DNA of 64,000 nt. Origin: Lucinisca nassula (Eukaryota > Mollusca > Bivalvia > Lucinida > Lucinidae). Positions 1-10,829 of this stretch are shown one piece after another (position 1 is the first letter of the stretch; each line of letters opens with the position of its first letter). The position numbers and the translations under genes are program-made. The notes below the pieces were generated by a model, which saw only the letters and a list, made by a program, of their open reading frames with translations, was not told where the DNA came from and did not search any database. The stretch covers positions 1,888,501-1,952,500 of the forward strand of contig OY757011.1 in assembly GCA_963580285.1 (NCBI GenBank). The letters are read 5' to 3'.

Positions 1-238
1 TCTGTCGCGTTTTCTTTTTTGTTATGGTTTGTCTTTGGGTGTTTGTGTCGCTTAAGTTATTTTATTTTGGATAGCCTATTCGCCATATTGTGGGAAAGTA
101 ACTGTCCTTTTGGCCTTCCGCTGTTGGTGTTTCCATTAGGGTATGTTGTTTCATGTTTGTGTGTCTTTCCCGTTGGTTTCTCTGTTGGGAGCTGTGGGTT
201 GATTGTATCGATTCCTGATCATTGACTCCACTTCTATT
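1..238 (+). repeat. S-family retroposon copy, cut by window edge
   Basis: This is the 3' part of the S repeat: the block around TGGGAAAGTAACTGTCC, then CTGATCATTG and the fixed 3' end near CACTTCTATTT. It is followed by the terminal 38 bp of an HP-A element (GCGGGGTC...TTTTCGAGATG), so this S copy probably landed inside an HP-A copy that starts outside the window. An open frame of about 65 codons runs through it, as in other S copies. Confidence 0.8.
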
Positions 239-239
239 T

Positions 240-875
240 AGCGGGGTCAGATTTCTATAGGTGTGTTTTCGAGATGTGTTAGAAACACTATAAACACCCA
301 TTACAAGACAGTTCTGATGAGCGCCCACAAACAAGTAAATAGACGTGACTTGTCAAACACATACCCCAGGGTACATGATTACCCTCTTGGTCCCCTACAC
401 CATATACCTCAGAATACCTCGAGCGTTTGTTATCTCTAAACTGCCAGAAATTAGGGTGTTATGCAATCCAAAATAAACGTAAATGTTAATGTGTGTGTTT
501 ATCCGAAGAAATCACTACTGATAAGAGAGACAAATACCGCCATTAATTTATGAACGAATTAGAAAATTAAAATAAAGATTATTGGTCAAATATATGAGCT
601 AAGAGGATTTTGCTTGACCCGTGCACCTTCGCATTCACGCATTTTATCTTCACTTACCTGTCTTAGTCTTATTGGTTGGAATTCTCTCGCACAGAAACGC
701 GTATTGAGTTTACCTCACGCGTTTTGAATAATCACTTTCATTAGCTGATATTAACGCGTTGCAATCGCGTATGAACGCGATGAACCGCGTATTGAAACGC
801 GAAAATTTTACACGCATGCAATACGCGTGGGTCACGCGGACGAAACGCGAACATGGTTAAGTTCTTCCCGTGTGT
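240..875 (-). repeat. LA composite repeat, copy 1
   Basis: About 600 bp match the reverse complement of 37930-38520, including the HP-A end that abuts it in both places. The identity looks to be in the mid-80s percent by eye. The right half is dense in ACGCG/CGCGT words (about 665-850). No coding potential was recognised. Confidence 0.8.
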
Positions 876-987
876 ATCTGTAAGGGCAATAATCTTGAAA
901 ACCAAAAACGTATTTAGTTCATTAAAGGTAACTGTCACCTTGTTGGGGAAAGAGCAGTTAACTCGACTTATCGCCTGTGATTCTGAT

Positions 988-1440
988 CATCACGTGATCA
1001 CATCCGCGAAATAAACATCCCCATAAACACAACTTTATATAGAGAAAACCGGGGTCTACGGGGGTATACATTTTTTTTATAATTTGTGTTCCAAGACATA
1101 GGTTGTTGGTACTCGGTAGAACCGCCTCAATGAGGCGGTTCTAACGAGTACCCGCAAACTATGCTTGCAATATATGTTGCCTATGTTTGCGGATTTTCAT
1201 TAGAAGACTGAGTGAGTGTTTGAATTTTACGTCCCACCAACAGCTTAGGTCATACGGAGACGGAGCCTCGGTTTAAGACTCATCTGAAAGTCTGGAGAAG
1301 GCCGGGATCGATCCTGCGATCCCTGGTTAACAAGGCGAGTAGCCACTGCACCACGGAGGCTTCTAGATTTTCATCAGAAAAGTAGCCATTTTGAAGATGT
1401 GTAAAAATGCCCTATTTCGCACGGGTGTGTTATCATAATG
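988..1440 (+). mobile_element. HP-B hairpin MITE, split by a T2 SINE
   Basis: It starts with CATCACGTGA, carries the AACC...GGGT subterminal hairpin and the central inverted repeat GAACCGCCTCA/TGAGGCGGTTC near 1120-1142, and ends with GCACGGGTGTGTTATCATAATG-like sequence. The right half is interrupted by a SINE at 1206-1365. Confidence 0.85.
1206..1365 (-). mobile_element. T2 tRNA-derived SINE nested in HP-B
   Basis: Read on the minus strand it has a tRNA-like head with B box GGATCGATCCC and a tail ending in GGGACGTAAAA plus CACTCACTCA. It is flanked by GATTTTCATTAGAA (1192-1205) and GATTTTCATCAGAA (1366-1379), a 14-bp target duplication with one mismatch, which marks it as a retrotransposed insertion. 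Confidence 0.85.
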
Positions 1441-1918
1441 GATCTGTTCCGGAAGCGTTTCTTTTTCATTTATTGTTTAGATCAAATTGCGTTATTTACG
1501 TGTTTGAACGTTGCCTGCTCCATCACAATTTCCCACAAAAAGAAAATCAGACTGTGTGCGTATGGTCGATTATTTCCGGTTTGATGCTACAATATTTATA
1601 CTAAAGTGACCGAAAGGCAAACAGAGTAAGTTCACTACAACCAACTTCCCTGTTTTCAATGACGGTCAAAAGGCTATTGTGCATTTGCAAATACAAACCA
1701 TTAGCATATTCAGCAAGGTAAATTAAATTTTCCAAATCAATATACAATTCAAGAGCAAAACATTTTTTCGGAATAATACACTAAACTATTGGTATGTTTT
1801 GTCTTGTTATCCAGTCATTATATACCGTATGTCTACAAACACAACGTTCATACGGTATATTCAATTTGGTCTGTTGGAAAATGTTCTTTCTAACTTTGTT
1901 ACGTTAATAGTAGGCCGT

Positions 1919-2037
1919 TTCGACTGCGTAAAGGACTGTTCCTGAAACAAATGTATATACTGCATTTTTTAGGCCCATTCGACTGCGTAAAGGACTGTTC
2001 CTGAAACAAATGTATATACTGCATTTTTTAGGCCCAG
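1919..2037. repeat. 59-bp tandem duplication
   Basis: A 59-bp block beginning GACTGCGTAAAGGACTG (1922 and 1981) and ending TTTTTTAGGCCCA is present twice in direct tandem, nearly identical. It lies immediately before the 5' end of an S copy. Confidence 0.85.
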
Positions 2038-2757
2038 CTGTTGGTTTTCTTTTGCTCCAGACTTGCAGTTACTTCATGCTGTTGAGTCCTCATTGTGGTT
2101 TCATCTCATTATTCGTTTGTTGTTATGTTCTCAGAGATGGTGCACTGATGAGATTGAAATCTTTCATGCGGACTGAACAATCTATTTGTCTAAAGTTAAA
2201 AAAAAAACTTTTACTGACCGTTCCAATGTGGTTCTTCTGGTGTGGTTTCATCAAGAAAACATGCCTATATACTTTTGACCCCCTTGAAACCCACTTTTAT
2301 ATAGTAAAATTGGGGTTTCATGGGGTAAACCTTTTTTTTTCTTATTTCTGCTCTAAAATATAGATTGTGGGTACTCGTATGAGGCGGTTCTAACGAATGC
2401 CCACAATCTATATTTTGAGCAGAAATAAGAAAAATATCCCAATTTTTCATCTTAAAATCATCATTTTATCGGCGATAAAAGTGGCAATGTAATTGTATAG
2501 GCGTGTTTGCGTAATGTATTATTGTTATAGTTCGTCCTTGCGTGTATGTACATGTATATTGCTAATATATTTTTATTTTGGATAGCTGTTTGACTATTTT
2601 GATGGAGGGTTACTATCATTTCGGCTTTCCGCTTGTTAAGCTTTCATTATAGTGAAGTTATTTTATGCTTATGGTTCTTTCCCTATGGTGTCTAATATGG
2701 GATGTGTGAGTTAATTGTATCGATTCATGACCATTGCATTCACTTTCGAGGAAACTA
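2036..2757 (+). repeat. S-family retroposon copy, near full length, split by HP-A
   Basis: It begins with the S 5' block (GTTGGTTTTCTTTTGCTCCAG) and ends with the S 3' block CATTGCATTCACTTTC. An HP-A element at 2249-2516 interrupts it between the TTCTTCTG and ATTTTGGATAGC blocks. The sequence is fairly diverged from other S copies. Confidence 0.8.
2249..2516 (+). mobile_element. HP-A hairpin MITE nested in S
   Basis: The left end AGAAAACATGCCTATATA and right end TATAGGCGTGTTTGCGTAATG are the HP-A terminal inverted repeats. The subterminal AACCCCAATTTTAC hairpin is present in reverse order. The left arm of the central palindrome has lost about 16 bp. Confidence 0.85.
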
Positions 2758-3459
2758 ATATGTACATACTGATATGTGTGGAGCGTTGTTGTGCAATGGA
2801 AAACATCGGATTTGAGATGGAGAGGTAGTCCGATCGAATCCCGCAATCGCCGATTCGCCATGTGTTGTCCTCTTGAGCAACGGGGTTCAACTCTTTGTTT
2901 TCGTTTGCTCCAGTGTTCCTGTAGCGTTGTGTGCAGCACCGGAGTGTTTTAATTGTTGGGTCCTCATACTTGGGTCAACTTGGCTTTAATTGTATTTCTT
3001 TGTTAACAACCTTGGTTCTCTGGAAACAAATACATGTTTGATGAACCACAGTGTAAGTGATGTGATTGTAAGGGTAGGGATCCCACAAAGTATACATAAG
3101 CCCGCCAGTAATATTTACTCACCGTTCAAAATCGGTGCTTTTTGCTGTTGTTCCTTTCTGTCTTTTTTTGGGGGGTGGTTCTGATTCTTTCCCTCACTAT
3201 GTATGTTGTTATGTTGGTTTATCTGATGCTTGCCCTTTTCAGTTGTTCATATATATATACTCACATTTTAAATGCTTGTTATGTTGGTGATTCTGGATCT
3301 TTGATGTTCCTTTTTAGTTAGGTTTGTTTTATCAGAGTCATCATTTGTCGGGAACGAGCTGCTGACTCAGTTTATCGGTGCTCAGTTCTGTTTAATGTGG
3401 TCACTCCATGTTTCGACTTCATTCCCTAGTGATATTCTCAATTTTATCCACATTACTTT

Positions 3460-3645
3460 TTTTTTTTTTTTTTTTTTTTTTGGTTTTGGTTTTACGGCCC
3501 TTTCAAGATTATTTCACTCATATCGAGCCGATCGTTAATCAGAGGTGGGCGAAAACCGGAGTACCCGGAGAAAAACCACCTGACCTTCCGTTACAGAACT
3601 TGGCGTCTCACATGTGACCCGAGCGAGGCTCGAACCACATCCACA
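3460..3645 (-). mobile_element. T3 SINE fragment with poly-T (antisense A) tail
   Basis: A 20+ T run followed by TTTTACGGCCCTTTCAAG, AAACCGGAGTACCCGGAG and CGAGCGAGGCTCGAACCA matches the T3 SINE at 9198-9424 in reverse orientation. The tRNA-like head is missing, so this is a truncated copy. Confidence 0.7.
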
Positions 3646-3724
3646 TTACTTAGTATTGGTTTCTACCCAGGAAGTAAAAGAAGGCCAGATGGAAGGTTAG
3701 CACTAGTTAACTAAATGTTTACTA

Positions 3725-3882
3725 AAATAGAAGTGGGGGCAGTGATCAGGAATCGATACAATTAACCCACAGCTCCCATCATAGACACTGAAGGGACAGA
3801 AAACACAAACATGAAACAACAGACCCGAACAAAAACACCAACAGCGGACAGCCAAAAGGACAGTTACTTTCCCACAAAATGT
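3725..3882 (-). repeat. S-family copy, 5'-truncated
   Basis: In reverse orientation this is the last 155 bp of S, from the 3' end (AAAATAGAAGTGG on the plus strand) to CTTTCCCACAAAATG. It is truncated at the 5' side as expected for a retroposon. Confidence 0.8.
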
Positions 3883-4102
3883 AAACCCTCTATAAATAAG
3901 GTCGATTATTATTATTCTCAGTGCATTAACAGAAAATTCGTACAGTTATTACTGGAGCGCAACGTTGTTGACTCATGCGGAGACAAAAGTTGTGTAGTGA
4001 ACATAATGTATACATTGCTTTATACATGTACTTTTCTCTCAGTCATGCTAAAGCACATTTTCTCGGTACTCATCAAACCCGCCTCAAAGCATTTGATATT
4101 AC

Positions 4103-4249
4103 GGGTGTGTGTGTTTTTAGTTTTACGCCCCGCCAACAGCTAAGGTCATGTGAAGACGGGACCTCGGTTTAAAGACGGAGAATCCCGGGTTCGATCCTGC
4201 GATCTCTGGTTTATCAGGCGAGTAGCATAACCACTACACTTCAGAGGCT
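4103..4249 (-). mobile_element. T2 SINE joined head-on to an S copy
   Basis: A complete T2 SINE is in antisense orientation: the tail TTTTACGCCCCGCC, the B box GGTTCGATCC region and the head CCTCTGAAG. It has no target duplication of its own. The direct repeat TTGATATTAC occurs before it (4093-4102) and after the adjoining S copy (4779-4788), so T2 and S look like one chimeric insertion. Confidence 0.7.
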
Positions 4250-4778
4250 TCGCCTGATGATCTGTCTCTGGTTGGGCCCATCGGAGTCTAACTGTTGGTT
4301 TTCTTTTGCTCCAGCATTTCAGTGGTTTCTTGCTGTTGAGTCCTACCGTTGTCTCACCTCTGTGGTTGTTTGATTATTTGTGTTCACGGAGATGTTGCAC
4401 TGATGAGTTACGAGGCCTTCATGCGGACTGAACAAATTATTTGTCTAAATCGCGACGGAAGTAAGGGCGAGGATTGTGGCCACGTAAAATCGATTTAAGC
4501 CCCCCCCCCCCCCCAGTGGAATTCGTTTCCGCCGACCGTTCCAAGGCGGTTCTTCTGTCGCGGTTATGGTTTGTCTTAGGGTGTATGTGTCGCTTGTTTT
4601 ATTTTGGATAGCCCATTGGCCATTTTGTGAGAAAGAAACTGTCCTTTTGGCTTTCCGCTGTTGGTGTTTCCATTAGGGTATGTTGTTTCATGTTTGTGCG
4701 GCTTTCCCTTTGGTGTCTCTGATGGGAGCTGTGGGTTGATTGTTTCGGTTCCTGATCATTGTCCTCACTTCTATTCCG
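4250..4778 (+). repeat. S-family retroposon, full-length copy
   Basis: This is one of the two most complete S copies. It has the 5' block CCTGATGATCTGTCTCTGG, the CTAACTGTTGGTTTTC block, GCGGACTGAACAAAT, a poly-C run (4501-4514), GACCGTTCCAAGGCGG, the GGGAAAGAAACTGTCC block and the 3' end CTCACTTCTATTCC. No tRNA-like promoter boxes are obvious. It carries the TTGATATTAC target duplication at its 3' side. Confidence 0.85.
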
Positions 4779-5118
4779 TTGATATTACAGGTTAGATACC
4801 GTTGTCAAAATAGTGGTATTACATGAAACATGTGATCGAATAACATAACATAAAAGTTTTGAACGCAAAAATGAAATATCAACTCTTCGCATCAGAAAAA
4901 AATGACAATCTGTGTTACAGAATTTTCCAAACCCAAGAACAAGAATATATCTTTGTCTGGCAGTGTGTGATTCCTTTGAGACATACTTCTGTTTCACCCT
5001 AGGGTTTATTAGCTGTCTCAATCTGTCAATCGTTGCTTTATATAGAAAACATTTACTTGGCAGTTGAACTTTGTTTTTCAAAATTGTCTTCTGTTGCATG
5101 GTTTGTTCCTGTCTAGAC

Positions 5119-5394
5119 CATCACGAAAACACGCCTATATAATTTTGACCTCCTTGAACCCGATTTTATAGAGTAAAACTTGGGTTTAAAGGGGTAAAAC
5201 TTATTTGTCTTATTTCTGCTCTGAAACATAAAGTGTGGGTACTCGTTAGAACCGCCTCGATGAGGCGATTCTAACGGGCACCCATATTTTATATTTTGAG
5301 CAGAAATAAAAATAAAAATCACAATTTTTCATCATAAAATTTTCGTTTTTTCGTTAAAGTTTCAATGTATTTGTATAGGCATGATTTCGTAATG
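5119..5394 (+). mobile_element. HP-A hairpin MITE
   Basis: The terminal inverted repeats CACGAAAACACGCCTATA and TATAGGCATGATTTCGTAATG enclose the palindrome ACTCGTTAGAACCGCCTCG / GAGGCGATTCTAACGGG. Confidence 0.9.
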
Positions 5395-6160
5395 TGTACA
5401 TTCCAACAGCTACGATCAACTTTTAATGAAAAGGGCATTCAGTCCCGTGTCACAAAACTGCTGTCAAGTTGAAAGAAAGTCATGAAATGCACATACTGTG
5501 TTGTTTTCAGAAATCAAATTTACCACTACATGTTAATGAATGTACTGAACATGGATTTGAACAGCTCACAAGAAAAACAAACGGTTAAATCACTTTTTTA
5601 AGAACATAATAGTAATAGCGCCTCTGCCCTTTTTGCAGAAAACATTTATGTAAAGGGGTTATTTTCCATATTGTTTTTGTATTCTTAGGCAGTGTAATGG
5701 CAATAGCTTTGGAAGTATTTGACCATTCGTTGCACTTTCTCAAAATGGATGGGCTAGAAAAACTATCAGTGATGGAGTTGAGACCTCGACATGGAAATCT
5801 CAGGCTCCTATTCACTTTATTAATGGCTCATCCTTAAAACGTGCCTGCGATTTCCTTGTCTTTTTTTCTCTACCCCATCAAAGATTCTATCAGTTTCACA
5901 ATACGTTCTATCCCAATGTTTTTCAGAATTTTGATACCATCAAGGTGACCATCCATGAAATGAACACCCCTGAAAACACCACTTTCTTTTGAAAAAAGAA
6001 CCTGGGGTTTAACTAACCTGGGGTTTAACTATGGTCAAGTAAATCGATTTAAGCCCCCCCCCCCCTCCTTCCATCTCCGTTGTAAAATACTTTTTACTGA
6101 CCGTTCCAAGGCGGTTCTTCTGTTGTTGTAATAAGTCGTCTTATTGTGTGTATCGCTAAT

Positions 6161-6434
6161 ATCACAAAAACACGCCTATATAAGTTTGACACCCTTGAAC
6201 CCGCTTTTATATAGTAAAACTGGGGTTTCCGGGGGTATACCTTATTTTTCTTATTCCTGCTCTAAAATATAGATTGACTCGTTAGAACCGCCTCGACAAG
6301 GCGATTCTAACGAGTGCCCACTATCTTTATTTTGATCAGAAATTAGAAAAATATCACAATTTTTAATCTTAAAATTTTCATTTTTTTCGGCGATAAAGGT
6401 GGCAATGTATTTGTATAGGCGTGTTTGCGTAATG
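6161..6434 (+). mobile_element. HP-A hairpin MITE nested in S
   Basis: It runs from ATCACAAAAACACGCCTATA to TATAGGCGTGTTTGCGTAATG. The central palindrome is CTCGTTAGAACCGCCTCG / AAGGCGATTCTAACGAG, and the AACCCGC...GCGGGTTT-type subterminal stem is recognisable. Confidence 0.9.
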
Positions 6435-6520
6435 TATCTTATTATTTTGGAAAGCCATTGGGCCATATTGTGGGAAAGTGACTTTTCTCTTCGCTTTCCG
6501 CCTGTGACGCTCTCATTATA

Positions 6521-7250
6521 AAAAAAAAAAAAAAAAAAAAAACTCCGTTCAGAAAATCTGAATCATCGATTTTTTCGTTTTTTCCTTCAAATACTCATTT
6601 TAGCCCATACATCTATGTGGGAAAGTTTTAGACCTGACCCTCCGCCGACTTCTCCAACAGGTCATATGCTTCTGCGACAGTCCAGGAAGGCTGTGATTAT
6701 TTGGAGAAAATTGCAAAACAAAGAAATGAGACCACTTTGACGATGATTGTCATGTAAAATAATAAATATTCAAATCCATGTGATGCACTTTATAAATAGA
6801 TATGCAGTTACGACACATCTTACATTCGAATGGCTAGATAGAGGCTCACTAGGAACGAGGAGCCACTAGCGTAATGTGCTGTCAACAGTGGTCAAAAAGA
6901 AATATACCGATATCGGATGTGGTGTCACATCTAATGACTTTCCATGAAGTGATCGTGCAAATAAAACATATACGCCCTTGTAATTTACAAGAGCAGTAGC
7001 CACTTCTATATATGGTTTAAAAGGGTGTGTCGAACCTGTCAGAATGCCTTAGTCTGTGGAAGAAAATTTAGATTTTGCACTTTTCTCCAAATAATCACAG
7101 ACTTTCCTGGCTATCGCAGAGGCATACGAATTGTTGGAGAAATCGGCGAAGGGTGAGGTCTAAAACTTTCCCATAGTGATGTATGGGCTAAAATGAGTAT
7201 TAAACGCGAGAATCGAAAAAATCGATGATCCAGATTTTCTGAACGGAGTT
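6521..7250. mobile_element. FB: foldback element with about 180-bp inverted arms
   Basis: The left arm 6541-6720 (AACTCCGTTCAGAAAATCTG...) and right arm 7073-7250 are inverted repeats at roughly 85% identity by eye, around about 350 bp of unrelated sequence. TA flanks it on both sides (6519-6520, 7251-7252), suggesting a Tc1/mariner-type target. A run of 20 A precedes the left arm. No transposase frame is present. Confidence 0.8.
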
Positions 7251-7280
7251 TAGTGACGTTAATTTATATTACTGTTTCTT

Positions 7281-7556
7281 ATCACGTGGACACGTCCGTG
7301 AAATGAACATCCCCTAAACCCCAATTTATATAGAGAAAACTTGGGTTTACGGGGGTATACATTATTTTTCTTATTTATGCTCCAAGACATAGGTTGTGGG
7401 TACTCGCTAGAACCGCCTCATTGAGGCGGTTCTAACGAGACCCCACAACCTATGTTTGCGGTAGAAATAAGAAAATTATCACGGATTTTCATTAGAAAAG
7501 TATCCATTTTGGAGATGAGAAAAGATGCACTGTCGCACGGGTGTGTTATCGTAATG
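7281..7556 (+). mobile_element. HP-B hairpin MITE nested in S
   Basis: This complete copy has ends ATCACGTGGACACGTCCGTG and CACGGGTGTGTTATCGTAATG and a perfect core AGAACCGCCTCA / TGAGGCGGTTCT. Confidence 0.9.
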
Positions 7557-7637
7557 CTTCTAACTTGATGTCTTGGATGGGAGAGATGTGAGGTAATTGT
7601 GTCGATTCCTGATCATTGCCTTCACTTCTGTTTTACT

Positions 7638-7755
7638 GGGGTATGCATATTTTGTTTTCTTATTTCTGCACCGAGTATTCGTTAGAATGAGGCGGTTATA
7701 ATGAGTACCCACGACCTATGAAAAGAGTTAAAATAAAAAAATAAATATCACACGA
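7638..7755 (+). repeat. Decayed HP-B fragment
   Basis: GGGGTATGCAT, CTTATTTCTGC, ATTCGTTAGAA, TGAGGCGGTTATAATGAGTACCC and AATATCAC follow the HP-B order with many changes; both ends are missing. Confidence 0.6.
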
Positions 7756-8053
7756 GATCTCTTCATCGAGATGTGTTCATCACATTGTATATGCAGTACA
7801 GTCCGCTTACGTTAGACCTGGACTGTGATCATTAGGTAGGGTTTTTTTCAGTTACTCTTCAAATCAAACGCCGTATCTCTAGGATCGTTTCCTACTGAAT
7901 CGAAAAATTCGTATGGTCCGTGCGCATGGGGAAATAAAAAACTATCCAGTGCTCACTATAGTGGCTGTGTTGGAAATGAACTTCCCTCTTTGTTTTTTTT
8001 TTAATTTGGTCCGCTGCGCAAATATTCACAGGGAACCCTGAAAGTATACGTGT

Positions 8054-8336
8054 TTGTTTTTTTGTTTGTTTGATTTGATGTCAACACCGTCAACACCGTA
8101 TAGGTCATTTTGGAGACGTTGCTTCCAATTTTGTGGGACTTTTACCCGACATTGAGATGAAATGACATCTCAAGCACCGTCGCCCGATGGAATCAATAGG
8201 GTTTTAAGCATGGACGGTCCAACTCGCACCGCTTTACCTGGGCAGGCTTAGATCCTCTGAGCGGTTTACCAGTATTCGTTTGTGGTCGGTTTCATCACTG
8301 CGTGGAAGAATCATGCCCCCGATGGGCGAGGGCCGT
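8054..8336 (-). mobile_element. V-family SINE with 13-bp target duplication
   Basis: In reverse orientation it runs from CCCCGATGGGC through GGTTTATAAGC-like sequence to GATGTCAACACC and an AAACAAACA tail. The perfect direct repeats AAAGTATACGTGT at 8041-8053 and 8337-8349 flank it. There is no clear tRNA A box; the segment around GGTGCGAGTTGGACC resembles a B box. Confidence 0.85.
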
Positions 8337-8471
8337 AAAGTATACGTGTCAGTTCATCTCTGTTCATCGCCACATAGTATTTAAAGGTACACCAGTCTGC
8401 TATCTTTCTTGCTCCTATTTTCTCACGATCAATGTTCCTTTTGTAATCGTGCCACTTGTGACTTGGCCATT

Positions 8472-8749
8472 CATTACGCAAACACGCCTATACAAATACA
8501 TTGCCACTTTATCGCCGAAAAAATGGAAATTTTAAGATGAAAAATTGTGATATTTTTCCTATTTCTGCACAAAATATAGATTGTTGGCACGCGTTAGAAC
8601 CGCCTCCTGGAGGCGGTTCTTACGAGTTCCCACAATCTATATTTAAGAGCAGAAATAAAAAAATAAGATATACCCCCCGGAAACCCTAGTTTTACTATAT
8701 ATAAGTGGGGTTCAAGGGGGTCAAAATTATCTGGCGTGTTTTAGTGATG
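8472..8749 (-). mobile_element. HP-A hairpin MITE
   Basis: Inverted orientation, with ends CATTACGCAAACACGCCTATA and CTGGCGTGTTTTAGTGATG. The core GAACCGCCTCC / GGAGGCGGTTC has a changed loop but intact pairing. Confidence 0.9.
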
Positions 8750-8879
8750 TCAACCGCTTGAGCCATTTCTCGACGGGGTGTTGCTGTTCCCGCATTTCTA
8801 TTTCCTTTTGCCGTTGCTGTTCTTCCATTTCTTTTAGTTTACGGTTTCTATTACCCCTACCAACGATATAACGCCCCAT
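8727..8879 (-). CDS. 50-codon K/E/Q/R-rich open frame, unknown
   Basis: An ATG at 8879 opens a 50-residue frame that ends at a TAA inside the neighbouring HP-A element. Residues 15-32 are almost entirely K, E, Q, R and M (KEMEEQQRQKEIEMREQQ), typical of a coiled-coil helix and unlike the random frames nearby; a PVEKWLKRL segment follows. The last few residues come from the MITE end. It could be the remnant of an exon or transposon gene whose 3' part was lost when HP-A landed there. I do not recognise the protein, and a chance frame remains possible. Confidence 0.3.
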   Translation of the reverse strand: MGRYIVGRGNRNRKLKEMEEQQRQKEIEMREQQHPVEKWLKRLTSLKHAR

Positions 8880-8935
8880 GTGATAGGGCTGAAAGTACCC
8901 CCTCAGGGAGGAAAGAGTACAAACTCAAACATTAT

Positions 8936-9079
8936 CGGCCGGGGCGATTCTAACGAGTTCCTAAAATCTATGTTTGGAGAAGAAATGTGAAAATAATCAC
9001 TTTTTTACCTGAATTTTTTCAGTTTTCGCTGGTCAAATTTTCGACATACAATTTATTTTAATAGGTGTGTTTTCGTGAT
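8936..9079 (+). repeat. HP-A right-half fragment
   Basis: It begins within the right palindrome arm (GGGGCGATTCTAACGAGTTCC), continues through AATCACTTTTT and GGTCAAATTT, and ends TAATAGGTGTGTTTTCGTGATG. The left half is absent. Confidence 0.7.
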
Positions 9080-9197
9080 GCGTTCTATATTGCCCGTTAC
9101 TGCACGGGTGTTTGTATTTCAGACCTTTTTATGTTTTGTAATTTATTACATAGTAATCCCCGAAAGACAAGAGAAATTGAAGTATCGTATTTTGATT

Positions 9198-9424
9198 GTT
9201 TGTTTGTTTGTTTCTGGTTTTACGGTCTTTTCAAGATTATTTCATTTATTCCGAGCCGATTGTTTATCAGAGGTTGGCGAAAACCGGAGTACACATAGAA
9301 AAAATACATGACCTTCCGTTCAGAACGTGGCGCTTATAAATGGCCCGAGCGAGGCGCGAACCACAGCGATGAGAGACCGAATGATTAAGACTCAGTGCTC
9401 TTACCCATTAGGCCACGGAGCCCG
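9198..9424 (-). mobile_element. T3 tRNA-derived SINE, full-length
   Basis: On the minus strand it starts GGGCTCCGTGGCCTAATGGG, an A-box-like start, followed by GAGTCTTAATC, a B box region GGTTCGCGCCTC, a body with AAACCGGAGTAC-type blocks and a tail GACCGTAAAACCAGAAACAAAC. The tail ends in CAAA repeats. Confidence 0.75.
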
Positions 9425-10829
9425 TCCGGTATCATTGTTTGGGTTTGCTTGCTACTTCTTCATACGGTTTTCTGAATGTGGATAAACGTCACTGTCTTAC
9501 CATTAAACTGACACAGACCGTAAAATTGAATTGATTCCTCTTTCCAACTGTCACTGCCATATTGTGATTCGATTGGTCTGTTAATTGGCAGTTCGGTGAT
9601 TTGCGAACTAGTTTCACTAAACTTAGCAGTTCTTACGCGAAGATAAAACATTTACATCTAGAAATTGGGAAAGTCCTTCTCGTAATATGATTAATGTCTT
9701 TTACCGATTTATAAAATCAAAAGAATACTCGTACTGGTACACATTACGTGTTATTATATCGAAGCTCATGAATTATTCTCGTAACTAGCCTATAATCAAT
9801 ATTTATCAGTGCAAGTTAAAAGAAATGTGCTGGCTCAACTGAAAACCTGTCTCTAAGTTTCTCCGACTAGTGTTAAAACATGTCAGTTGGTGGAAGCCGA
9901 AAGAATCAATGCTGTTTCCCTAAGTAAAATCTGCTTTACATAAAGGCGTCGCATGTGCATAGCAAAGACTCTGATTAGTGTCCGCTTTTGCTCAGTCTTA
10001 GCTGAGCTTTCACTGTCCTTACTTATCAGTGGGGGAAACAGTCTCTTAAAGCGCAGCGCATTGATACATTGACACAGAACGGCATACAGCAGTATAAAGT
10101 AGCTCAGAAAGCTTAGTGAAAAGGTTTCCGAGACAGACATGATGGATCCGTAAATAGCTTGTTTCCATTAATTTCTTCGAGGGAACGGATATATCGTCTT
10201 GTTCTTTGCTCAAAATGGTGAAATACAAAGTACATTATTTAGGTTTATAAAGCGTTAGGTCTTGTGGCATTTCTTGAAATGTAAATATATAACTGGTAAG
10301 TTGTGTCGCTGTTAATTGAACATAAGAAGCAAGAAGATATTTAATATCGATATTTCCATAGTTACGTAATCAAACAACACGGATAGAATATCGTTTTAAT
10401 TGACTTGAGCAATGTAGGTACAGAATGGATGTATGTTGTTGACCTCTGTGATGTCAAGAAATGAAAATTGACACTAAAGAGATTAATGAGAGATCAATAA
10501 AGGTAGTGTTTTGTGTAAGAATAATTGTTTCAAACAGTGAAGCGAAGAAAGGGTTGCTTAGAATTAGGAGCTCAACCTCTGACCTAAAAATGCTGTATCA
10601 ATAGTGATTTTACTCATTAGAAAATTGTATATTCTGTGAAATATATTGGAACTACACGTGTTAAATTTCTATATGTCACGTGCATATCATGCAGGATGTA
10701 CGTCTTAATCGTGTGGATTTGGATTTATATTATCTATGCAACCATTCCGTGCGGTAAGTTATATTTGAACATTTCCATTCCCATAAGAAAGCTTTATGTA
10801 ATCCTATTGAACGCAATGGCGTTCATAAT
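9425..10829. other. 1.4 kb with no recognised gene or repeat
   Basis: Reading frames here are short and unrelated to any family I know. I see no tandem or inverted structure beyond chance. It may be unique host intergenic or intronic DNA. Confidence 0.5.

Larger units (their letters stand above)
6032..7635 (+). repeat. S-family copy broken by three later insertions
   Basis: S sequence runs in order at 6032-6160 (TCGATTTAAGCC, poly-C, GACCGTTCCAAGGCGG), 6435-6520 (ATTTTGGAAAGCC to CTCATTATA), 7253-7280 (GTGACGTTAA...TGTTTCTT) and 7557-7635 (GATGGGAG to CACTTCTGTTT). An HP-A, an FB element and an HP-B fill the gaps. The piece order matches the uninterrupted copy at 2517-2757. Confidence 0.8.

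Noticed and set aside
2780..2960. Additional tRNA-like SINE
   Set aside because: TCGAATCCCGC resembles a B box but no A box, tail or target duplication could be placed.
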